DNA from: Betaproteobacteria bacterium
GTDB taxonomy: Bacteria > Pseudomonadota > Gammaproteobacteria > Burkholderiales > Burkholderiaceae_C
Length of the DNA stretch: 5,895 bases
Direction: 5' to 3'
Assembly: GCA_005882155.1 (NCBI GenBank)
Contig: VBCQ01000042.1
Location: 1 to 5,895, forward strand
In this document: positions 1 to 5,034 of the stretch, piece after piece
How the letters are laid out: every line of letters starts with the position of its first letter
How positions within the stretch are numbered: position 1 is the first letter of the stretch
Position numbers and translations under genes: made by a program
Notes under the pieces: generated by a model
Databases searched by the model: none
Told to the model about the DNA's origin: nothing
The model's input: only the letters and a program-made list of their open reading frames with translations

Positions 1-597
1 GCCGCGCCGCCGCAGGTCACGGCGATTGCGCTGCAGTTGCGCCACACGGCCGACATTCCGCTCGCGCAGGGCCGGCTCGACGAGCTCTTGAAGACGACGT
101 TGAAGGACGAGCCCCTCGAAGTGCTCGACTACGAAACCTTGAATCCGTTTTATCGCCAGACGCTGTCGATGTTCGCCGCGATCTTCGGCTTCATCGCAGT
201 GCTGATCGGCGCGATCGTTTTGTTCACCGTCACCAACACGATGAGCATGGCGGTGGTCGAACGCACCGCCGAGATCGGCACCTTGCGCGCGATCGGCCTG
301 CGGCGTGCGCGTATCCGAGCGATGTTCGTCAGCGAAGGCATCGTGCTCGGCATCTTCGGTGCGCTGATCGGGATCGCCGCGGCGATGGGGTTCTCGTGGG
401 CGATCAATCAGCTCGGCCTGACGTGGATTCCGCCCGGGCGAATCGAGCCGGTGCCGCTGGCGGTCCGTCTCGCCGGCGAGCATGGGATGATGCTCGTCAG
501 CGCAACGGGGCTCGTCATCGTCGCGGCCTTGTCGGCGATTCTTCCGGCGGCGCGCGCGTCGCGCATGAACATCGTCGATGCGTTGCGCCATGTGTAG
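1..597 (+). CDS. ABC transporter permease, FtsX/MacB/LolE-like (C-terminal part, 5' truncated)
   Basis: Only the last 198 residues are in the window; the frame is open to base 1, so the gene begins upstream. The fragment opens in the end of a periplasmic MacB-type domain. Three hydrophobic segments follow, at about fragment residues 57-80, 111-135 and 164-182. Between the first two lies a cytoplasmic loop with ERTAEIGTLRAIGLRR (about 87-102), the typical FtsX-family signature that contacts the ATPase subunit. The end, PAARASRMNIVDALRHV, matches the PAxxAxxxxPxxALR ending of this superfamily. Known members couple cytoplasmic ATP hydrolysis to movement of substrates in the periplasm: lipoprotein release (LolCE), efflux (MacB) or hydrolase activation (FtsX). 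The ATPase is not encoded in this fragment and is presumably upstream. The next gene encodes a LolA-like protein, which favours a lipid or lipoprotein cargo, but that is inference. A TTG at 37 is not the true start, because coding continues upstream of it. Confidence 0.9.
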   Translation, partial: AAPPQVTAIALQLRHTADIPLAQGRLDELLKTTLKDEPLEVLDYETLNPFYRQTLSMFAAIFGFIAVLIGAIVLFTVTNTMSMAVVERTAEIGTLRAIGLRRARIRAMFVSEGIVLGIFGALIGIAAAMGFSWAINQLGLTWIPPGRIEPVPLAVRLAGEHGMMLVSATGLVIVAALSAILPAARASRMNIVDALRHV

Positions 598-598
598 C

Positions 599-602
599 GA
601 GG
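599..602 (+). promoter_or_regulatory. Shine-Dalgarno GAGG deciding the start of the LolA-like gene
   Basis: GAGG lies just after the permease stop codon, 5 nt before the ATG at 608. An in-frame ATG at 578 would add ten residues ahead of the positively charged start of the signal peptide and overlap the permease. The site therefore supports 608 as the start. Confidence 0.7.
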
Positions 603-607
603 CGCCG

Positions 608-1390
608 ATGAAGCGAAGAGTCCTCATTGGAATGATCGCGCTAGCCGCCTGCATGGTCGGCGTCAACGTCGCCCGTGCAGCGAACCAGGCGCAAGAAATT
701 CTCGCGGCCAGCGATGCGGTGCGCAACCCGGCGCGCCCGTTCGCGGTGACCGTGACGCTGATCGAATACCGCAGTGGCAAGCAGACCGACGCCAACACGC
801 TGACGGTCTATTCCAAGGCCGACAACGCGAGCGGCCAGTACCGCAGCCTGATCCGCTTCGTCGCGCCGCAGCGCGATGCCAACAAGCTGATGCTGAAGAA
901 CGGCAACGACCTCTGGTTCTACGACCCCGCAAGCCAGGCGAGCATCCGGCTGTCGCCGCAGCAGCGGCTACTCGGGCAAGCGTCGAATGGCGATGTCGTC
1001 ACCGTCAATTTGGCAAAGGACTACAAGGCCGAGCTCGAGGGCGATGAAGACTTCCCCGACGGCGAGCGAGTGATGCGCCACTGCCACAAGCTCAGACTCG
1101 CCGCGGTCTCGCCCGACGTCACCTATCACAGCGTCGAGATGTGGGTCGATACGACGTCGTCGCGGCCTGTCCATGCGCGCTTCTTCGCCGAGAGCGGGCG
1201 TCTGCTGAAGAAGGCCTATTACCGCAAGTTCCAGCCGCAACTCGGTCGCGAGCGGCCGACCGAGGTCGTCATCATCGACGGGCTGGACACCGGCTGGGTC
1301 ACGGTGATGCGCTACAGTGACTACGCATGGCGCGAGGTGCCGGACGCGTGGCTGCAGCGTGACTACCTTCCGCGCTTCAAACCGGAGTGA
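608..1390 (+). CDS. LolA-like periplasmic protein ('outer membrane lipoprotein-sorting protein' family)
   Basis: A 260-residue exported protein. Residues 1-24 form a signal peptide: KRR, a hydrophobic stretch from about 5 to 21, and an A-R-A cleavage motif at 22-24. A lipobox-like LAAC at 12-15 makes lipoprotein processing a second possibility. The mature part fits the LolA_like family (a half-open beta barrel that binds acyl chains). It has YRSLIRFVAPQRDANKLMLK (78-97), a DLWFYDP strand (101-107), and SPQQRLLGQASNGDVVTVN (116-134), which corresponds to the family's conserved stretch around G-x-x-x-x-x-D. Later come a VEMWVD strand (176-181) and SGRLLKKAYYRKF (196-208). Length is close to the usual 240-270. 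The gene starts 10 nt after an ABC permease gene and ends 2 nt before an outer-membrane protein gene, which fits a periplasmic carrier between the two. The cargo (lipoprotein, lipid or other amphiphile) cannot be read from the sequence. Family assignment is fairly sure; role is inference. Confidence 0.85.
   Translation: MKRRVLIGMIALAACMVGVNVARAANQAQEILAASDAVRNPARPFAVTVTLIEYRSGKQTDANTLTVYSKADNASGQYRSLIRFVAPQRDANKLMLKNGNDLWFYDPASQASIRLSPQQRLLGQASNGDVVTVNLAKDYKAELEGDEDFPDGERVMRHCHKLRLAAVSPDVTYHSVEMWVDTTSSRPVHARFFAESGRLLKKAYYRKFQPQLGRERPTEVVIIDGLDTGWVTVMRYSDYAWREVPDAWLQRDYLPRFKPE
1384..1387 (+). promoter_or_regulatory. Shine-Dalgarno GGAG within the end of the LolA-like gene
   Basis: GGAG ends 5 nt before the ATG at 1393 and lies inside the last codons of the preceding gene. 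A GTG at 1387 in the same frame would overlap this site and have no good site of its own. ATG 1393 is therefore preferred, and translation is probably coupled to the upstream gene. Confidence 0.7.
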
Positions 1391-1392
1391 GC

Positions 1393-2565
1393 ATGCGACT
1401 GATCGCCATCACGCTGTGCCTTGCGCTCGCCGCTGTGTCTGCGGCCCGCGCCGCCGACGCGCCACCGGCCGCGCCCGACGACCTCGATGCGCTGTCGATC
1501 GCCGACAAGGCGCCGACCACGCCGGTCAAGCCGGCGCAAAAGCTGCGCGTCTTCGTCGAGGCCGCGGGCGGACGCGATTCGTTGCCCGGCAGAACCGACA
1601 CCTCGCGCGCAGCGATCGACCTGCGCTACGACGACACGTTGGCGCCGGGGCTGCGAGGGGTCGTCTCCGATCGGTTCGATTGGGTTCACCCCGGCAGGCT
1701 GCTGACGGGCTCGAAGGTCAACACCTTGCGCGAGGCCTATCTGAGCTGGGCCCCCAGTCCCGATCAGATTTTCGACATCGGCCGCGTCAACATCCGCCAC
1801 GGCGCGGCGGTCGGCTTTAATCCGACCGACTTTTTCAAGGAAGGTGCGCTGCGCGCGATCGTCTCGCCCGACCCGGCGGTGCTGCGCGAGAACCGCCAAG
1901 GCACCGTCGTGCTGCAAGGCCAGAAGCTGTGGAGCACCGGTTCGTTGACCGCGACGCTGTCGCCCAAGCTCGGCGACGCACCGAGCGCATCGAGCTTTTC
2001 GCTGAACGCCGGTGCGACCAACCCGCGCACTCGCTGGTTGCTGGCCGGCAGCTACAAGCTCGGCGAGAAGCTCAATCCGGAACTGCTGCTGTACGGCGGC
2101 GTCGATACGCCTACGCAACTCGGCGTGAATGTGTCCGGCCTCATCGGCAGTTCGACCGTTGCGTTCCTCGAGTTTTCCGCCGCTAAGCACGATGAACGCC
2201 GGGCCGCGCTCGGCGCGACCTACACGACTGGCTTCAATCTCTCGTTCACTGCCGAGGGCGAGTACAACAGCAAAGTGCCGACGTCTCTCGCTGCCGCGCA
2301 AGAATTGCAAGACCTGCCGGTGCGGCGCGCCTTGTTCTTCCATGCAACATGGCACGACGCGCTCGTGCGGCGGCTCGACTTGTCGGGGTTCGTTCGCCGC
2401 AGTACCCATGATGCAAGCCGCGCGCAATGGCTAGAGACCCGCTATCACTGGGACCGCGCCGACCTGTCCTTGCAATGGCAGTTCTTTTCCGGCTCGCCGA
2501 ATTCAGTCTACGGATCGGTGCCGCAACGCCGCGCCGTCGAGCTCGCGCTGCGCGTCTATCTGTAG
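1393..2565 (+). CDS. Predicted outer-membrane beta-barrel protein, family not identified
   Basis: A 390-residue protein with a clear Sec signal peptide (residues 1-20, A-R-A at 18-20). A short Pro/Ala-rich stretch to about residue 50 follows, then a body of alternating amphipathic strands typical of outer-membrane barrels. Examples are residues 51-58, 73-80, 184-191, 202-208, 214-222, 230-236, 243-250, 254-262 and 270-290, ending in ELALRVYL. The segment FDIGRVNIRHG (127-137) followed by FNPTDFF (142-148) resembles the 'G-x-x-x-I-x-x-G-x-x-x-x-x-NPTDFF' turn seen in DUF1302-like and alginate-export-like barrels. I do not assign it to a named family. There are no long hydrophobic helices after the signal peptide. 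Position directly after the LolA-like gene suggests it is the outer-membrane end of the same pathway, as channel, anchor or acceptor; this is inference. The last residue is Leu rather than the usual Phe or Trp, with Tyr before it. Confidence 0.8.
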   Translation: MRLIAITLCLALAAVSAARAADAPPAAPDDLDALSIADKAPTTPVKPAQKLRVFVEAAGGRDSLPGRTDTSRAAIDLRYDDTLAPGLRGVVSDRFDWVHPGRLLTGSKVNTLREAYLSWAPSPDQIFDIGRVNIRHGAAVGFNPTDFFKEGALRAIVSPDPAVLRENRQGTVVLQGQKLWSTGSLTATLSPKLGDAPSASSFSLNAGATNPRTRWLLAGSYKLGEKLNPELLLYGGVDTPTQLGVNVSGLIGSSTVAFLEFSAAKHDERRAALGATYTTGFNLSFTAEGEYNSKVPTSLAAAQELQDLPVRRALFFHATWHDALVRRLDLSGFVRRSTHDASRAQWLETRYHWDRADLSLQWQFFSGSPNSVYGSVPQRRAVELALRVYL

Positions 2566-2579
2566 GGTTATGACGCAGC

Positions 2580-2583
2580 GAGG
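2580..2583 (+). promoter_or_regulatory. Shine-Dalgarno GAGG supporting a GTG start
   Basis: GAGG ends 5 nt before GTG 2589, the same spacing as the two upstream genes. The reading frame has a TGA at 2571-2573 and no other start between it and 2589. The first in-frame ATG downstream is residue 54, past the P-loop, so the GTG start is well supported. Confidence 0.65.
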
Positions 2584-2588
2584 TTGAT

Positions 2589-3689
2589 GTGAGCTCGGGC
2601 ACCGATACTTCATCGACTCGCGAGCCCGCCGCGCCGCAGCATGAGCAAGAAGCGCGGCTGCTGGCCGAGCTCTTGCGAACCTCGAGACTGGCGCTGCTGT
2701 TTGCCGAGGCTGGATCGGACAAGACCTCGCTGCTGAAGCATGACTTGATGCCGCTGCTGCGGCGCCGCTCGGGCGATAGGTCGGGTCCAGCGACAGCTCG
2801 CGAATCCGGCGTCGTGGTCCCGTTCCCGGATCGGCGCGGTCGGCCTGCGACCCGCGCCGCCCGTCGCCGCACCGAGATCGTCATCCACTTCGACGCGTGG
2901 AGCGACGCGCCGCTGCAGGCACTGCATGCATGCCTTCACGACGCCGCCAGCACCACGACTGCAGAGCGCACGGCGCCGCGACGGCGCCTGGCCGACACGC
3001 TCGAAGCACTGAGCAGCCGGCTCGACACCAGATTCTTCATCCTGCTCGATCGCTTCGAAGAATTTCTGCGCAACCCGCAAGATCGCGAGAGCATCGGCGA
3101 GTTCACCAACGAGCTCGTCGACGCAATCAATCAGCCGAACCTGGCGGCCAACTTTCTGATCGCGATCGACGATGAGTCTCGACCCCGCCTTGCCAGACTC
3201 GCGAGCCGCATTCCCGGCTTCGACGATTGCTCGCTGAAGCTCGCACGACCGCGCGGGTCGAATCCGCCGGCCGCACCCCACGAACCGGCCGCGCTAGTTC
3301 CGACGCAGCAGGTCGACGAGCCGACATGGCCAACCCTCGATCCGATCGCGCCCGCAGCGCCGCAACCGGCGCCCGTGAAGAAGAAGGCGAAATCGCACCG
3401 TACGCCGCCGCCTCGAGTGCCGATCAAGACCGAAGACGTCTACGCATTCATCGAGCAAACGCTGTCCCACACCGCATTTGCCGAAGAGTCGTTCCCGGCG
3501 GACATGCCGGTTCAAAGCGCCCCCGCCCCACGCCGCGCCGAGCCGCTGCAGCTGACTGCGCCGCCGCACTCACCCCGGGCCGCGCCGCGGCGGCACGGGG
3601 TGCCGCACCGTCGCCGGCCGCTGACGCTGCGCGCGGCCCTCAAGTGGGTGGTGCGGCGTCTGCGCGCCCTGATCGCCCGGTACCATTGA
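2589..3689 (+). CDS. Degenerate STAND-like P-loop NTPase with Pro-rich linker and basic C-terminus, function unknown
   Basis: 366 residues, no signal peptide or membrane helix, so probably cytoplasmic or peripheral. The N-terminal half follows the order of nSTAND1-type NTPase domains. It has a P-loop-like strand and loop LLFAEAGSDKTSLLK (36-50), where the family has GxxGxGK[ST]; the Gly before Lys45 is Asp44. Then come an Arg-rich insert (58-94), the strand IVIHFDAW with DAPLQAL (97-112), and a Walker B FFILLDRFEEFL (149-160) with Asp154 and Glu157-158. ANFLIAIDDE, followed by ASRIPGFDD (187-213), corresponds to the family's 'FLLSIREDxLxxLxxxxxRIPxLxDN' region. After about 220 come a Pro/Ala-rich linker, a short more ordered stretch TEDVYAFIEQTL (281-292), more Pro/Arg-rich sequence and a basic amphipathic tail (about 341-366). 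No sensor repeats or effector domain are present. STAND proteins are usually switch-like signalling or assembly ATPases. Position before the nucleotide-sugar genes suggests a role in polysaccharide export or control, which is inference. Family match is moderate; function is unknown. Confidence 0.75.
   Translation: MSSGTDTSSTREPAAPQHEQEARLLAELLRTSRLALLFAEAGSDKTSLLKHDLMPLLRRRSGDRSGPATARESGVVVPFPDRRGRPATRAARRRTEIVIHFDAWSDAPLQALHACLHDAASTTTAERTAPRRRLADTLEALSSRLDTRFFILLDRFEEFLRNPQDRESIGEFTNELVDAINQPNLAANFLIAIDDESRPRLARLASRIPGFDDCSLKLARPRGSNPPAAPHEPAALVPTQQVDEPTWPTLDPIAPAAPQPAPVKKKAKSHRTPPPRVPIKTEDVYAFIEQTLSHTAFAEESFPADMPVQSAPAPRRAEPLQLTAPPHSPRAAPRRHGVPHRRRPLTLRAALKWVVRRLRALIARYH
3571..3602 (+). 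repeat. GC-rich inverted repeat inside the STAND-like gene
   Basis: CACCCCG (3571-3577) and CGGGGTG (3596-3602) are perfect 7-nt inverted repeats around an 18-nt GC-rich interior, which itself holds the near-palindrome GCCGCGCCGCGGC (3579-3591). It can fold into a strong hairpin about 85 nt before the stop codon. It has no T-tract, so it is not an intrinsic terminator. It encodes part of the Pro/Arg-rich tail, and composition alone could explain it. Confidence 0.35.
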
Positions 3690-3741
3690 GCGCCGCGGGG
3701 CCGCGAAATCCCGCATCGTTTTCTTTCAACATCACGCATCC
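3690..3741 (+). other. 52-nt intergenic leader before tviB, no recognisable Shine-Dalgarno
   Basis: This is the longest gap in the window. Its first part is GC-rich and contains a short CGCG/CGCG stem (3694-3705). Its second part is pyrimidine- and A-rich (TTTTCTTTCAAC, 3719-3730) and runs to the ATG without any GGAG or GAGG-like site. No convincing -35/-10 pair or terminator is visible. A U-rich leader of this kind could recruit ribosomal protein S1; this is inference. Confidence 0.4.
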
Positions 3742-5034
3742 ATGAATTCTTCAGAACCTGTCGTCGCCGTCGTCGGCTTGGGCTATGTTGGGCTCCCCTT
3801 GGCCGTCGAATTCGGCAAGCTGCGCCCGACTGTCGGCCTCGATTTGTCGGAACAGAAAGTCGCCGCCTATCGCCGCTTCGAAGACCCGACCGGCGAGGTG
3901 TCGCCGGAGCAACTGCGTGCGGCCACGCTGCTCAACTGCACCACCGATGGCGCCGCACTGGCCGAAGCCGACTTCATCATCGTCGCGGTGCCGACCCCGG
4001 TCGACGAGGCGCATCGCCCTGATTTCACGCCGCTGGTCAGCAGCTCCGAGACGGTCGGGCGCCACATGAAGCGCGGCGCGACGGTGGTGTTCGAGTCCAC
4101 CGTCTATCCGGGTGCGACCGAAGAAGTCTGCGTTCCGGTGATCGAGAAATTCTCCGGTCTCAAGTGGAAGCAGGACTTCAACGTCGGCTACTCGCCGGAG
4201 CGAATCAACCCGGGCGACAAGACCCGCACGCTGACGAAGATCGTCAAGCTCGTCTCGGGCGACACGCCGCAGACGCTCGCGAAAGTGCAGCAGCTCTACG
4301 GATCGATCATCGCCGCCGGGGTCTACCCGGCGAGCAGCATCCGCGTGGCCGAAGCCGCGAAGGTGATCGAGAACACGCAGCGTGATCTGAACATCGCGTT
4401 GATGAACGAGCTGTCGCTGATCTTCAACCGCATGGGCATCGACACGCTCGAGGTGCTCGAGGCGGCCGGTACCAAATGGAATTTCCTGCCGTTTCGCCCC
4501 GGACTCGTCGGCGGTCACTGCATCGGCGTCGACCCGTACTATCTGACGCACAAGGCCGAGATGCTCGGCTATCAGCCGCAGGTAATTCTGGCCGGCCGCC
4601 GCATCAACGACAGCATGGGCAAGTACGTGGCCGAGCAAACGGTGAAGCGCCTGATCGCGTCGGGCAAGCAGGTCAAGGATGCCGATGTCATCGTGCTCGG
4701 GATGACGTTCAAGGAAGACTGCCCCGATCTGCGCAACAGCAAGGTCATCGACGTCATCCATGAGCTGCAGTCGTTCGGCGTCAAGGTGCATGTGCACGAC
4801 CCGATCGCCGACAGCGACGAATGCCACCACGAGTACGGCATCGGCCTGACCGAGTGGGACGATTTGCCGCGCGCCTCGGCGATCGTCGCCGCGGTGGCGC
4901 ACAAGCCATACAAGGCGATGGGAATGCCGGTCCTGCTCGGCAAGTTGCTGCCCGGCGGCGTGTTTGCCGACGTCAAGTCGGTCTACGACCCGAGCCCGGT
5001 GCGAGAAGCCGGCTACGCGCTCTGGAGACTTTGA
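3742..5034 (+). CDS. tviB: UDP-N-acetyl-D-hexosamine 6-dehydrogenase (TviB/WbpO type)
   Basis: 430 residues, the usual length for the UDP-glucose/GDP-mannose dehydrogenase family. It oxidises C6 of a UDP-N-acetylhexosamine to the uronate with two NAD+ (UDP-GlcNAc to UDP-GlcNAcA for TviB; UDP-GalNAc to UDP-GalNAcA for WbpO). The N-terminal Rossmann domain carries VVGLGYVGLPLA with GxGxxG at 12-17. VPTPVDE and ESTVYPG follow, then the subfamily motif SPERINPGDK (151-160). The central domain has AEAAKVIENTQRDLNIAL, with the conserved Lys207, and GGHCIGVDPYY with the catalytic Cys260. The C-terminal UDP-binding domain has FKEDCPDLRNSK (323-334). All key residues are present. SPERINPGDK and GGHCIGVDPYY point to the TviB/VipA/WbpO group rather than plain UDP-glucose dehydrogenase. 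The exact substrate (GlcNAc or GalNAc) cannot be decided from sequence alone. The start is fixed by the N-terminal strand beginning at residue 7; there is no other usable start nearby. It overlaps the epimerase gene by 1 nt, so the two are translated together. Confidence 0.93.
   Translation: MNSSEPVVAVVGLGYVGLPLAVEFGKLRPTVGLDLSEQKVAAYRRFEDPTGEVSPEQLRAATLLNCTTDGAALAEADFIIVAVPTPVDEAHRPDFTPLVSSSETVGRHMKRGATVVFESTVYPGATEEVCVPVIEKFSGLKWKQDFNVGYSPERINPGDKTRTLTKIVKLVSGDTPQTLAKVQQLYGSIIAAGVYPASSIRVAEAAKVIENTQRDLNIALMNELSLIFNRMGIDTLEVLEAAGTKWNFLPFRPGLVGGHCIGVDPYYLTHKAEMLGYQPQVILAGRRINDSMGKYVAEQTVKRLIASGKQVKDADVIVLGMTFKEDCPDLRNSKVIDVIHELQSFGVKVHVHDPIADSDECHHEYGIGLTEWDDLPRASAIVAAVAHKPYKAMGMPVLLGKLLPGGVFADVKSVYDPSPVREAGYALWRL
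5024..5027 (+). promoter_or_regulatory. Shine-Dalgarno GGAG for the epimerase gene, inside the end of tviB
   Basis: GGAG lies in the last codons of tviB, 6 nt before the ATG at 5034. That ATG shares its A with the tviB stop (TGATG). This arrangement fits translational coupling. Confidence 0.7.

Noticed and set aside
578..607. ATG 578 as start of the LolA-like gene
   Set aside because: It adds residues before the signal peptide's basic start, overlaps the permease gene and lacks a good ribosome site; ATG 608 has GAGG at 5 nt.
1387..1389. GTG 1387 as start of the outer-membrane protein gene
   Set aside because: It overlaps the GGAG that serves ATG 1393 and would add only two residues.
1363..2427. 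Long minus-strand open frame (354 codons) opposite the outer-membrane protein gene
   Set aside because: Its translation is Arg/Gly/Ala-rich with no recognisable motif, and it lies fully over a gene with a signal peptide and barrel pattern. Such antisense frames are expected at this GC content.
2570..2587. ATG 2570 as a tiny leader gene before the STAND-like gene
   Set aside because: It encodes only five residues (MTQRG) before a TGA, with no sign of a regulatory leader peptide.
3694..3705. CGCGGGGCCGCG as an intrinsic terminator before tviB
   Set aside because: The stem is only four pairs with a four-base loop, and the T-rich tract is about 13 nt away rather than adjoining.
3227..3745. Plus-strand 172-codon frame overlapping the end of the STAND-like gene, considered as a frameshifted continuation
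   Set aside because: Its translation is Ala/Arg-rich without pattern. The 2589 frame keeps family-like sequence to about residue 218 and an ordered island at 281-292, so no frameshift is needed.
3751..4902. Long minus-strand open frame (383 codons) opposite tviB
   Set aside because: It is the antisense shadow of a well-conserved dehydrogenase, is low in recognisable motifs and has no own ribosome site that I could see.
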